A stretch of DNA of 64,000 bases, from assembly GCF_016863175.1 (NCBI RefSeq), contig NZ_BOOJ01000032.1, positions 247,938-311,937 of the forward strand, read 5' to 3'. Made by a program: the position numbers and the translations under genes. This DNA comes from Paraplanobispora siamensis. Its GTDB lineage: Bacteria > Actinomycetota > Actinomycetes > Streptosporangiales > Streptosporangiaceae. Shown here in pieces: positions 24,441 to 32,806 of the stretch (the stretch's first letter is position 1; the number at the start of each line of letters is the position of its first letter). The notes beneath the pieces were generated by a model. That model had not been told where the DNA came from. It saw only the letters and a program-made list of their open reading frames with translations, and ran no database searches.

Positions 24441-25841
24441 ATGCGAGAACACGCCGCGGGCGCGAACCATCTGCCGACCGTCCGATCCGGCGAGGTCGAC
24501 GTGGTGGTCGTGGGAGCCGGGCTGGCCGGGCTCCTGGCCGCGCGCCGGCTGCACCAGGCAGGCATGAACGTCGTGGTCTGCGAGGCCAAGGACCGCCTCG
24601 GCGGACGGATGCTGACCACGACCTCCACCGCGGGCCTCCCGGTCGACGCCGGGGCCGCCTGGGTGGGGCCTGGCCAGAAAGCGGTCCTCGCTCTATTGGA
24701 AGAACTGGGCATCGCACTGGTGCCGCAGTACGACGACGGAGCGAACCTGCTGCACATGGACGGCAGGACCCACCGCTACCAGGGGAGCGTTCCCCCGGTC
24801 GGGCTGATGGGCCTGTTCGACCTCGGGCGCGCCCAATACGCCCTGGACCGGATGGCCCACCGCCTGGGCCCTCCGCCCTGGCACGGAGCCTACGCCCGCC
24901 GCCTGGACGCTCAGACCTTCGGCGGCTGGATGCGCCGCCACGTCCACACCCATGCGGGCCGGATGGTCTTGGAGGCGGCGGCCGCCGGCGGTTTCGGCTG
25001 CCGGCCCGAGGCGCTGTCGCTCCTGGCGTTCGCCGCCCACGTCGGAGGAGCAGGCGGGCTCAGCTCACTGCTCGAGGTCAGCGGAGCGCTGAAATACCGG
25101 ATCGCCGGCGGTGCGGGCTCGCTGACCGGCAGGCTGGCGGCGGACCTGGACGGCCGGATCCTCACCGGCCACCCGATCACCCACATCAGCCGCACCGATC
25201 ACACGGCCTGCGTGAGCGGCCCGGGCAGCGCACCCGTCACCGCCCGCCACGTCCTCATCACCACAGACCCCGCAACCGCCCAGGCCATCGCGCACGATCC
25301 GCCGCTGCCCACGGCCCGAGCCGACCTGCAACGCCGCTGGCAGATGGGGCACGCCAGCAAGAGCCACCTCATCTACTCGCGGCCGTGGTGGCGAGATCAG
25401 GGCCTCACCGGCGCCGCCGTCACCGACCGCGGCCTCGCCCGCATGACCTTCGACGTCAGCCCGCCCGATCCGGACGCCCCGGGCGTCCTGCTGGCGTTCG
25501 TGGACCTCGGCGACGTCGACGATCCCGACCTCCTGCGGCCCGGCGCGACCCCTGAGCGTGAACGCCGGGTGCTCGACGACCTGGAGGCACTCTTCGGTGA
25601 GCACGTCCGCGCCCCCCTGGACTACCTCGAACACGACTGGGCCGCCGAACCCTGGCAGAGCGGCTGCGTCCCCGCCCCGCCACCCGGCCTGCTCGCCTCC
25701 CACCACCCGTGGCTGACCCAGCCCATCGGGCCCCTGCACTGGGCGGGCGCCGAGACCTCCTATCTGTGGGAGGGCCACATGGAGGGCGCCGTCCGCTCCG
25801 CCGACAGAGCCGTCACCGAAATCCTCACCGCCCGCCAGTGA
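24441..25841 (+). CDS. Flavin monoamine oxidase-family FAD enzyme
   Basis: A 466-aa flavoprotein. The FAD dinucleotide fold is at residues about 18-55 (VDVVVVGAGLAGLLAARRL, then VVVCEAKDRLGGRM, the GxGxxG and GG-R motifs of the amine-oxidase superfamily). The C-terminal FAD motif is PLHWAGAETSYLWEGHMEGAVRSADRAV, split here as HWAGAETS and GHMEGAVRSA. It should oxidise an amine to an imine/aldehyde with release of hydrogen peroxide; the substrate is unknown. AGGAG precedes the ATG at 24441; the in-frame start at 24321 lacks support. It converges with PaaX and lies beside other oxidative genes. Confidence 0.88.
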   Translation: MREHAAGANHLPTVRSGEVDVVVVGAGLAGLLAARRLHQAGMNVVVCEAKDRLGGRMLTTTSTAGLPVDAGAAWVGPGQKAVLALLEELGIALVPQYDDGANLLHMDGRTHRYQGSVPPVGLMGLFDLGRAQYALDRMAHRLGPPPWHGAYARRLDAQTFGGWMRRHVHTHAGRMVLEAAAAGGFGCRPEALSLLAFAAHVGGAGGLSSLLEVSGALKYRIAGGAGSLTGRLAADLDGRILTGHPITHISRTDHTACVSGPGSAPVTARHVLITTDPATAQAIAHDPPLPTARADLQRRWQMGHASKSHLIYSRPWWRDQGLTGAAVTDRGLARMTFDVSPPDPDAPGVLLAFVDLGDVDDPDLLRPGATPERERRVLDDLEALFGEHVRAPLDYLEHDWAAEPWQSGCVPAPPPGLLASHHPWLTQPIGPLHWAGAETSYLWEGHMEGAVRSADRAVTEILTARQ

Positions 25842-25913
25842 GCGACAACTCACCATGCGCGGGGAAGCGTCCAGCGGATGTCGCTGAGCAGGGCCATCGA
25901 GGCTCGGCGCCGG

Positions 25914-26807
25914 TCACCTGCCAGGCGCTGCTGGGCTTTCCACGTCGCCGTAGAGGCGGAACAGGCGGATGTGCTCGCTGTCGGGGCCGACGTTCTCCTC
26001 CAGCAGGGACCAGCACTGCGCCAGCAGTGCGCGTGCCTGGCTGCCGGGCCAGGGCTGCGGGAGCAGTTGCGGCGGCAGAAGGGGGTCGGGCTCCATGGCG
26101 CGGGTGAATTCGGCGGCCAGTTCCACCGCGATGGTCAGGCGCTGCGCCGCGGACAGGTCGGCGTGGTCGCGCAGGCGCTCCAGGCGCGGGCGGGCGACGG
26201 CGGCCAGCCGGTGATAGCGCTCGGCGATCTCATCCAGAGGCCACAGGGCGCGGGCGAGGGCGACGGGATCGCTTTGGTCGCCCCGGCGCAGGTCGTGGGT
26301 TGTCGCGACGGTGAGGTGGTCGAGCACGTCCAAGCGGCGGGCGTGATCTTCGACGTAGGGTTCCCACGGGTTGGGGCTGAGGTAGAGGCCACCCTGGAGG
26401 GGGGCTCCGCCCAGGCGGGTGAGGGCGGCGCGCAGGGCGTCGCGTGCGGTGCGGGCGCTCTCGGGGACGGCGAAGGCGACCAGGTGCCAGGTGCCGTCCC
26501 AGGGAGCGAGCCCGGCGTCCTGGCGGAAGGCGTGGGCGACGAACTCCACGTCGAAACCCAGGATCTGCCCGGTGGCGCCGGTGGCCCGCAACAGTCCTTT
26601 GCGTCCCCGGCCTTCGTGGTGGAAGCGCCCCTCGGCGATCAGCCGCTTGATGCACAGGCGCACCTGCTGGTCGGTCATGCCCAGCAGATTGCCGGTGGCG
26701 TAGAGCTCACCGGTGTCGACCGTCAGGTCGGCGCGTACGAGCGCCTCGACGAGCATCCGGGTGGGGACCTGCACGTCCGGTCCTGGCAGGGGAGGTGCGG
26801 CGTTCAT
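25914..26807 (-). CDS. PaaX family transcriptional regulator
   Basis: A 297-aa protein with an N-terminal winged helix (GMTDQQVRLCIKRLIAEGRFHHEGRGRKGLLRAT at about residues 42-76, a PaaX-type recognition helix and wing), a central ferredoxin-like domain starting DGTWHLVAFAVPESARTARDALRAALTRLGGAPLQGGLYLSPNPW (family landmarks WHLV and LGGAPLQGGLYLSP), and a helical C-terminal domain. PaaX proteins repress phenylacetate and related aromatic catabolism and release DNA on binding an acyl-CoA. GGAAGG precedes the ATG. It lies downstream of the esterase gene on the same strand (55-base gap), so it may be the last gene of the Baeyer-Villiger operon or be separately promoted. Confidence 0.85.
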   Translation of the reverse strand: MNAAPPLPGPDVQVPTRMLVEALVRADLTVDTGELYATGNLLGMTDQQVRLCIKRLIAEGRFHHEGRGRKGLLRATGATGQILGFDVEFVAHAFRQDAGLAPWDGTWHLVAFAVPESARTARDALRAALTRLGGAPLQGGLYLSPNPWEPYVEDHARRLDVLDHLTVATTHDLRRGDQSDPVALARALWPLDEIAERYHRLAAVARPRLERLRDHADLSAAQRLTIAVELAAEFTRAMEPDPLLPPQLLPQPWPGSQARALLAQCWSLLEENVGPDSEHIRLFRLYGDVESPAAPGR

Positions 26808-26862
26808 GCTGCGGCCTTCCAGGGCGGTGCGGGCGGACGGTGCGCAAGGAGTTTACCGGTGT

Positions 26863-27990
26863 TCACGGCCCGATGACCTTCGCCACCGCCGCCAGCAGGA
26901 CGCGGTGGCGAGGGTCATCCAGCGCGTCGGCGGGCATGGAGCGGGGGAGGAAGGCCAGCGCCAGGCCGCGTCGGGGATCGGCGAGCCCGAGCGCGCCCCC
27001 GATCCCCGGATGGCCGAAGGCCGACGGAGAGCCCAGCCGCCAGGCGCGGCTCGGCAGGGCGAAGCCGCAGCCGAAGGCCGAGCTGACACCGAGGACCCGG
27101 TCCCTGCCGGTCACGCGCGGCCCTACGGCGGCGCGCAGGGTGCGCCCGCCGACCAGGCAGGGGCCCGCCCCCGGCAGGAGCATGGCGTAAAGCCGGGCCA
27201 AGGATCGCGTGGTGGCGACGGCGTTGGCGGCGGGCAGCTGGGCGGTGAGGGTCTGCCGGCGGCGCACCCACACCTCGGGCGCCTCGTCGATGGCGCCGCC
27301 CACCGTCATCGCCTGCCACAGCGGTGTCCCGGGGCGTGCGAAGACCGTGGTGGTCAGCCGGACCAGGAGGGGAACCCGGGTGGCGGCCTGTAGCGGGACA
27401 GGCGGCGGGCCGTCCGGTGTCCCGATGCTGATCGCCAGGCCGTGGGGGCGGCAGATCAGCTCGGTGAGCACCTCGCCCAGGCGCCCGCCGGTGATGCGGC
27501 GCACCAGCTCGTCGGCGAGGGCTCCCCAGGTGAGCGCGTGGTAGGCGGGCCGGCCCGGCGGCCAGCGCAGGTGCTCATCGGCCAGGGCGTCGGCGAGCGG
27601 GCGCCCGTCGAGCACCTCGGCGAGGGTGATCGGATGGGTGGGTGCGATGAGCCCGGCCTGATGGCTCAGCAGCTGCGCGACGGTGATGTGCGACTTGCCG
27701 TGGCGGCCGAACTGCGGCCAGTACCTGGCCACCGGGGCCTCGAAGTCGATGTCGCCGCGCTCGGCCAGCACCGCCAGGCACGCGGCGGCGACGCCCTTGG
27801 AGGCCGAGAAGATCACCTGGCGGGTGTCCGGGCCGTGGCTTCCGCCGTAGAGGTCGACGGCGGTCGCGCCGCGGTGCACGATGTGCAATCCCGCGCCGAG
27901 CTCGCCCGGTCTGCGCATGATCGCGGCGAAGGCCTCGCGGACCGGTCGCCATCCGGGGGCCACCTCGCCGTGGATCGTCGCGCCGGCCAT
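26863..27990 (-). CDS. EstB-like serine esterase (beta-lactamase fold)
   Basis: A 375-aa cytoplasmic hydrolase of the class C beta-lactamase superfamily, without a signal peptide. The nucleophile motif is S62-A-S-K65 (FSASKG). The tyrosine motif is PAYHALTWG, where the YxN of penicillin-binding proteins is Y-H-A, as in family VIII esterases such as EstB. The third box is GHPGIGG. The second motif change argues for an esterase rather than a beta-lactamase. Its ATG overlaps the stop of the saccharopine-dehydrogenase-like gene by one base. As the third gene after a Baeyer-Villiger monooxygenase, it is well placed to split the ester or lactone product (inference). Confidence 0.85.
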   Translation of the reverse strand: MAGATIHGEVAPGWRPVREAFAAIMRRPGELGAGLHIVHRGATAVDLYGGSHGPDTRQVIFSASKGVAAACLAVLAERGDIDFEAPVARYWPQFGRHGKSHITVAQLLSHQAGLIAPTHPITLAEVLDGRPLADALADEHLRWPPGRPAYHALTWGALADELVRRITGGRLGEVLTELICRPHGLAISIGTPDGPPPVPLQAATRVPLLVRLTTTVFARPGTPLWQAMTVGGAIDEAPEVWVRRRQTLTAQLPAANAVATTRSLARLYAMLLPGAGPCLVGGRTLRAAVGPRVTGRDRVLGVSSAFGCGFALPSRAWRLGSPSAFGHPGIGGALGLADPRRGLALAFLPRSMPADALDDPRHRVLLAAVAKVIGP

Positions 27991-29189
27991 CAGGCGCGGT
28001 CCATTTTGACCACCTGGCCGCGCCCGCTTCGCGGAGGGTCGCTGTGGGCGGCCAGCTCGTCGAAGTACCGATCGGGGTCGAGCACCGCGTCGGGAGCGTG
28101 GACACCGGGCGCGCGGACCGACCCGTCGAGGATCTGCCCGGCCGCCAGCGCCAGGGGGATCCCGGTCGCCTTGGCCATTCCCCGGGGAGAGGCGATCAGC
28201 CGGGCCCCGATCGCGGCCGGGCGGCCGTCGCGGATCCCGGCGGCCAGCGCGAAGAAGGCCGGCAGCGCACCGGGGCCGCGCAGCGAGAGCCGGTGGACGG
28301 CGGAGCGGGTCAGGCGGCGCACGGCCGGGTCGTCGAGTTCGGCGGCGGCCTGCTCAAGGGTCAGCCTCCCACTGTCGACGTCATCGCGCAGGGTCATCAG
28401 ATAGGCGGCGGTCAACGGCCGCACCACCATGACGCAGGTCGAGTCGCGGGCGATCGAGAGGGTCTTCGGCAGGGTCACCGGCTCGGGATGGCCGACGGTG
28501 TAGGCGGTGCCCCTGCCCCGTCCCGGATAGTGCAGGGTGATCGCTTCCAGGGGCGGCCGTTCGGCGGGCCCCCCGGCGCTCCACGTCCTGATCGTCCCGG
28601 ACAACTGCTGCATCCAGTGCACGGTGGCCGCCGACAGGCCGACTGCGGAGTCATCGGCCGGATCGTCACCGGCGAAGGGCACATCCACCGGCCAGGCCGT
28701 GTGCAGGTCGTCGACGGTGTCCAGTTCGCGGGCTGCCAGCGCGGCCAGCATGTTGCTGGTGCCCGGGCTGGCCCCGGCCCCGATCACGGCGATCACGCCG
28801 GCGTCGCGTGCCCGGGCGTCCAGCGCGAACATGTCCAGCGTCGGCTCCCAGTCATCGCAGATGTCGACGTAGTCGGTGCCGGTGTCGATGGCCGCCTGCA
28901 AGACGGGCACGCCGAGCCGGAAGAAGGGCCCGGTGGTGTTGACGACGAGGTCCGCCTCCCGGAACAGGGCGCGCAGCCGTACCGGATCCGTCGCATCGGC
29001 CGCGCACGGGACCAGCGGCGTGGCGCCGCCCGCCAGCCGGTCGGTCAGCCGGGTGGCGGCCTGCAGATCGCGGTCGGCGATCACCAGCTTTGCGATGTCA
29101 CCGCGGGCGGCCAGCGCCTCGACTGCGGGCGCGCCCATCGCTCCGGCCCCGCCCAGGGCGATGACGGTGCGCTTGCTCAGTTCACTCAT
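27990..29189 (-). CDS. Saccharopine dehydrogenase-like NAD(P)-binding protein
   Basis: A 399-aa protein. The N-terminal Rossmann fold has RTVIALGGAGAMGAPAVEALAARG (family pattern GGxGxMG) and a following LVIADRD acidic strand; TTGPFFRLGVPVLQAAIDTGTDYVDICDDW carries the saccharopine-dehydrogenase NADP motif. The C-terminal half is the alpha/beta catalytic-like domain with GARLIASPRGMAKATGIP. True lysine-pathway activity is unlikely in this setting; trans-acting enoyl reductase or dehydrogenase roles are known in the superfamily. It overlaps the Baeyer-Villiger gene by 8 bases and the esterase gene by 1, so the three are a tight operon. The substrate is unknown. Confidence 0.8.
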   Translation of the reverse strand: MSELSKRTVIALGGAGAMGAPAVEALAARGDIAKLVIADRDLQAATRLTDRLAGGATPLVPCAADATDPVRLRALFREADLVVNTTGPFFRLGVPVLQAAIDTGTDYVDICDDWEPTLDMFALDARARDAGVIAVIGAGASPGTSNMLAALAARELDTVDDLHTAWPVDVPFAGDDPADDSAVGLSAATVHWMQQLSGTIRTWSAGGPAERPPLEAITLHYPGRGRGTAYTVGHPEPVTLPKTLSIARDSTCVMVVRPLTAAYLMTLRDDVDSGRLTLEQAAAELDDPAVRRLTRSAVHRLSLRGPGALPAFFALAAGIRDGRPAAIGARLIASPRGMAKATGIPLALAAGQILDGSVRAPGVHAPDAVLDPDRYFDELAAHSDPPRSGRGQVVKMDRA

Positions 29190-30621
29190 CGAAGACCATG
29201 CCTTTGCGAATGTCGAGGAAGGCGAATTTCGCCCGATCCAGCAGGTAGTTCTGGGTGACGGCCCAGGGGTCGCGTTCGCCCTGCCGGGGGAACAGGTGCG
29301 CGGCGCGCTGAATGTAGGTGGAGGTCAGGCCGAGCAGGGGCCGGCCCGCTCGGCGGGGCGGCGGGGCGGGCATCGCGGTGCTCAGGCCGCGCCGCCGCAT
29401 GTGATCGAGCAGCCGCACGACGTAGCGCGAGGACAGGTCGGCCCGCAGCGTCCAGGAGGCGTTGGTGTAGCCGACGCAGAAGGCCAGGTTGGGCACGCCG
29501 CTGAGCATCAGCCCGCGGTAGGCGGTGGTCTGCGCCGGGTCGACCGCCCGCCCGTCCACCGACACGGCGATCCCGCCGAGGGGGACCAGCGACAACCCCG
29601 TCGCCGAGACGACCACCTCGGCCTCCAGGAACTTCCCCGACTCCAGTTCGATGCCGTGCTCGGTGAAGCGGGTGATCTCGTCGGTGACCACGGATGCCCG
29701 CCCGGCGGCCACCTGCCGCAGGAGGTCCCCGTCGGGCACCACGCACAATCGCTGGTCCCACGGTTGATAGCGGGGGGTGAAGTGCTGGTCCAGGTAGGCC
29801 GGATCCGGCAGCAGACGCAGCAGGTCCTTGCGCAGGTATCGCTTGGTCTGTTCGGGGAAACGCCGGCTCAGCCAGTAGGTCAGCTGGCTGCTCAGCACGT
29901 TCTTGCCGCGGATGAGCGCGTGCGCGAGCCGGGCGGGAAGAAGGCGGCGCAGCGCATCGGCTGTTCGATCGACCGCGGGCTGGGAGGCCAGGTAGGTGGG
30001 TGATCGCTGCAGCATCGTGACGTGCGCCGCCGTCTCGGCCAGTGCCGGGACGAGCGTGACCGCGGTGGCCCCGCTGCCGATCACCACCACCCGCTTGCCG
30101 GCCAAGTCGAGGTCCTGCGGCCAGAACTGCGGATGCACGAACCGGCCGCCGAAGTGGTCCAGGCCCGCGAAGTCCGGTTGATGGCCTTGCGCGTAGTCGT
30201 AGTAACCGGCGCAGACGTACAGGAACGAGCACGTCCATGTCTGGGAGCGGCCGCCCTGCTGGGTCCGGACCACCCACCGGGGTCCCTCCCACGACCACGC
30301 GGCGGCGACCACCTTGACTCCGTAGCGGATGTGCCGGTCGATCCCGTGCGCGTGGGCGGTGTCTTCGATGTAGCGGCGGATGCTGTCGCCGTCGGCCAGC
30401 GACTTCGCGCCCCGCCACGGGTGGAACGGATAGCTGAGGGTGAACATGTCCGAGTCCGAACGGACGCCCGGGTAGCGGAACAGGTCCCAGGTGCCGCCGA
30501 GGCGGTCCCTGGCCTCCAGCACCGCGTAGGTCCAGCCGTGCCGTCGCAGGTGCCAGGCGGCGCCGACGCCGGACAGGCCCGCCCCGACGATGAGCACGTC
30601 CACATGCCGCGGATCGTTCAT
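29182..30621 (-). CDS. EthA-like Baeyer-Villiger flavin monooxygenase
   Basis: A 479-aa class B flavoprotein closely resembling mycobacterial EthA. The FAD motif GAGLSGVG is at residues 13-20, followed by GGTWDLFRYPGVRSDSDM, and the Baeyer-Villiger fingerprint FxGxxxHxxxWP is complete as FGGRFVHPQFWP. The NADPH motif is VVVIGSGATAVTLVPAL, and the later blocks NPWDQRLC-like YQPWDQRLCVVPDGDL and VGYTNASWTLRADL match EthA. It inserts oxygen next to a ketone carbonyl to give an ester; EthA also oxidises thioamides. The start at 30621 gives the EthA-like length; ATGs at 30639 and 30663 are alternatives, none with a clear ribosome site. It heads an operon with an oxidoreductase and an esterase. Confidence 0.9.
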   Translation of the reverse strand: MNDPRHVDVLIVGAGLSGVGAAWHLRRHGWTYAVLEARDRLGGTWDLFRYPGVRSDSDMFTLSYPFHPWRGAKSLADGDSIRRYIEDTAHAHGIDRHIRYGVKVVAAAWSWEGPRWVVRTQQGGRSQTWTCSFLYVCAGYYDYAQGHQPDFAGLDHFGGRFVHPQFWPQDLDLAGKRVVVIGSGATAVTLVPALAETAAHVTMLQRSPTYLASQPAVDRTADALRRLLPARLAHALIRGKNVLSSQLTYWLSRRFPEQTKRYLRKDLLRLLPDPAYLDQHFTPRYQPWDQRLCVVPDGDLLRQVAAGRASVVTDEITRFTEHGIELESGKFLEAEVVVSATGLSLVPLGGIAVSVDGRAVDPAQTTAYRGLMLSGVPNLAFCVGYTNASWTLRADLSSRYVVRLLDHMRRRGLSTAMPAPPPRRAGRPLLGLTSTYIQRAAHLFPRQGERDPWAVTQNYLLDRAKFAFLDIRKGMVFDE

Positions 30622-30643
30622 TTCTGAAACGCTCGTCATGGAA

Positions 30644-30652
30644 ACGATAGTA
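30644..30652. promoter_or_regulatory. ACGATAGTA motif upstream of the Baeyer-Villiger operon
   Basis: ACGATAGTA here is the exact reverse complement of TACTATCGT at 24277-24285. A related GATAGT also occurs at 30741-30746 next to the TetR palindrome. Three copies beside three divergent promoters suggest a common regulator (TetR at 30888 or PaaX at 25914). Confidence 0.4.
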
Positions 30653-30714
30653 ATGGAAATCATGGGTAAGCGGCGAGCGGCCGAAAGCGGTGGGCCGGCG
30701 TGGCGGGCGTGGGG

Positions 30715-30757
30715 TTGACAGGCGCCTCCGCCCTCCTAATGATAGTGAATATTCACT
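30715..30757 (+). promoter_or_regulatory. tetR promoter with perfect 14-bp palindromic operator
   Basis: TTGACA (30715-30720) with TAATGA 16 bases later (30737-30742) is a consensus-like promoter. AGTGAATATTCACT (30744-30757) is a perfect 14-bp palindrome overlapping the expected start point, a typical TetR operator. The leader then runs about 130 bases to the TetR start without a gene. Confidence 0.6.
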
Positions 30758-30887
30758 TTTAAAGGGGTACAGCGTTCGTTCTCTACGGAGCCGCCGGCAC
30801 CACCGGCACTCTGACCGCCGAGGCCGCGGTGCGCCGCCTCGATGCCGACCCCGGACCATCTGCACCACGGACTTGAAAGGAGACGAC

Positions 30888-31472
30888 ATGCCACGAGCCA
30901 GCCAGAAGGACACCATCCTGCGCGCGGCGCTTTCGTGCTTTGCCGAGTACGGCTACGACGCCACCCGCACCCGGCACATCGCCGAGCGCGCGGGCGTCGC
31001 CGAATCGGCGCTGTATCGCCACTACCCGTCGAAGGAGGCCATCGCCCAGGAGCTGTACGCCGGGTACTTCACGCGCTACACCGAGCGCCTGCGGGTCATC
31101 GCCGACGGACCGCAGGATCCGGCCGGCAAGCTCACCGCGGTGATCCGCGCGGTGCTGGCCGCCTACCGGGAGGACCCTGACGCGTTCGTGTTCACCCTGG
31201 TGCGCACCCCGGCGTTCCTGCCGCGGCTGCCGGAGGGCACGGTGTACCCGGTGGAGGTCGTCGAGGGCATCATCACCGCCGGGCAACGCGCCGGAGTGAT
31301 CCGCGAGGGCCAGGCCAACCTACTGGCCGGCATCTTCTTCGGCTGCGTGTTGCGCCCGATCATCCTGGCGACGCTGGCCGCGCCCGGCGCCCTGGACCTG
31401 CTCGGCGAGACCGGGCACGACACCGTCATCGAACAGGCGGCGCTGGCCGCCCTCAGGAGGCCGTCATCGTGA
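30888..31472 (+). CDS. TetR family repressor
   Basis: A 194-aa regulator. The helix-turn-helix is at about residues 10-52 (ILRAALSCFAEYGYDATRTRHIAERAGVAESALYRHYPSKEA, with landmarks TRHIAERAGVAESALYRHY). The rest is a helical ligand/dimer domain with conserved ..GIFFGCVLRP.. The start is fixed by AAAGGAG six bases before ATG 30888. Its stop overlaps the next start (GTGA), so it is coupled to the membrane-protein gene. It is divergent from the Baeyer-Villiger operon and probably represses itself through the palindrome at 30744, and perhaps that operon too. Confidence 0.9.
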   Translation: MPRASQKDTILRAALSCFAEYGYDATRTRHIAERAGVAESALYRHYPSKEAIAQELYAGYFTRYTERLRVIADGPQDPAGKLTAVIRAVLAAYREDPDAFVFTLVRTPAFLPRLPEGTVYPVEVVEGIITAGQRAGVIREGQANLLAGIFFGCVLRPIILATLAAPGALDLLGETGHDTVIEQAALAALRRPSS

Positions 31473-32074
31473 TCACCTTCCTCGACCGCCACGCGACCGG
31501 GCGCGCGGTCGCCGCCGCGGCGGCGGCGTTGGCCGCCCTGCTGGGGGCGATGTACGCGGCCACCACCGCGTTCTACGACGCCACCGGCGTCGGCATCCTC
31601 AATCTGCTCGGCGCCCGCAACTTCGCCGAGCCGCGCAGCGGCGGCTACAGCGCGGAGGTCGCCTACGCCTGGCTGACCGCCTACGGCCCCGACGGGCGGC
31701 GCGACCACCTGCTCATCTTGCTGCTGGACATCCCGCTCGTGCTGGCCTTCACCGCCTTCACCGCCCTCGGCCTGCGCTATGCCGCCGTCCGGCTGCCGGT
31801 GCCCGGCCGGCTGCGCGCGCTGATCCCGGTGCTGCCGGTGACGGGGGCGGTGCTGAACTACGCCGAGGACATCGGCATCACCGTGCTGATCGCCGGGTAT
31901 CCGGATCGCCTCGACGGGCTCGCGGCCGTCCTGAGCGCCGTCAACGCGGCCAAATCGATGACGTACATGACGGCTCTGCTCACCACGCTGATCGCACTGG
32001 CCGCGCTGGCCGTGGCCGCGGTGTGGCGCCGGGTGCGGGCCGCACGCTGCCCGGCGGATCAGGCGGGCCTGTAG
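31469..32074 (+). CDS. Predicted four-TM membrane protein coupled to TetR
   Basis: A 201-aa integral membrane protein. Hydrophobic segments lie at about residues 12-32 (Ala-rich), 80-100 (LLILLLDIPLVLAFTAFTALGL), 112-135 (LRALIPVLPVTGAVLNYAEDIGI) and 165-190 (TYMTALLTTLIALAALAVAAVW). The NYAEDIG and AAKSMTY patches between segments are unusually polar for small membrane proteins and could bind a ligand, but I do not recognise the family. GTG 31469 overlaps the TetR stop, so expression follows the repressor; the usual role of such a partner is transport or membrane protection. Confidence 0.65.
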   Translation: MITFLDRHATGRAVAAAAAALAALLGAMYAATTAFYDATGVGILNLLGARNFAEPRSGGYSAEVAYAWLTAYGPDGRRDHLLILLLDIPLVLAFTAFTALGLRYAAVRLPVPGRLRALIPVLPVTGAVLNYAEDIGITVLIAGYPDRLDGLAAVLSAVNAAKSMTYMTALLTTLIALAALAVAAVWRRVRAARCPADQAGL

Positions 32075-32162
32075 CGCGGATTGTCACCGTAGGCGGCAGA
32101 CTGCAGCTCGACGGCCGGGCGGGTACCCGGCTCACCTTGCTCCTTCCGCAGGGAGGCGGGCG

Positions 32163-32798
32163 ATGACGAAGGTCCTGGTGGTGGATGATCACCCGGTGTT
32201 CCGGGAGGGGGTGGCGAGCCTGCTGTCCCGGGCGGAGGGCGTCGAGCTGGTGGGGGAGGCCGGTTCGGGAGAGGAGGCCGTACGGCTGTCGCGCGAGTGT
32301 GATCCCGACATCGTGCTGATGGATCTGCACATGCCCGGCCTGGGCGGAGTCGAGGCGATCCGCCGGATCACCGGCGACAATCCGGACACCGGGGTGATCG
32401 TGCTGACCATGCTGGAGGACGACGAGTCGGTGGTCGCCGCGATCCGCGCGGGCGCCCGCGGTTATGTGGTCAAGGGGGCCGAGCGGGAAGCGCTCCTGCG
32501 CGCGATCCACGCGGTCGCGCGGGGCGAGGCCCTGCTCGGCGCCGCGGTGGCCGGCAAGGTGCTCCGCCGGGCGGCGCGCGGCGCGGGGTCGCCCGCAGCT
32601 ATCGACGCTCTCACCCCTCGGGAGCGGGAGGTGCTGGGGCTGATCGGCCAAGGCCTGCTCAACCACGAGATCGCCCGGCGACTGGTGATCAGCGAGCGTA
32701 CCGTCGGCAACCACATCACGAGCATCTTCCGCAAGCTCCGGGTCGCCGACCGCGCGCAGGCCGCGCTGCGCGCCCGCGACGCGGGCCTGGACCGCTAG
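32163..32798 (+). CDS. Orphan NarL/LuxR-type response regulator
   Basis: A 211-aa regulator. Receiver domain residues 1-120 show VVDDHPVF acidic pocket, phosphoacceptor D54 in IVLMDLHMP, threonine in VIVLTML and lysine in GYVVKGA. The C-terminal LuxR helix-turn-helix is LTPREREVLGLIGQGLLNHEIARRLVISERTVGNHITSIFRKL (landmarks REREVL and SERTVGNH). GGCGGG precedes the ATG. No histidine kinase gene lies on either side, so it is an orphan; a kinase may be encoded elsewhere or have been lost. It is 88 bases after the membrane protein gene, with its own likely promoter. Confidence 0.9.
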   Translation: MTKVLVVDDHPVFREGVASLLSRAEGVELVGEAGSGEEAVRLSRECDPDIVLMDLHMPGLGGVEAIRRITGDNPDTGVIVLTMLEDDESVVAAIRAGARGYVVKGAEREALLRAIHAVARGEALLGAAVAGKVLRRAARGAGSPAAIDALTPREREVLGLIGQGLLNHEIARRLVISERTVGNHITSIFRKLRVADRAQAALRARDAGLDR

Positions 32799-32806
32799 GG
32801 CGTGGA

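Noticed and set aside
27990..29189. Lysine-pathway saccharopine dehydrogenase
   Set aside because: Only the fold family matches; the operon context is oxidative catabolism, and no lysine genes are nearby.
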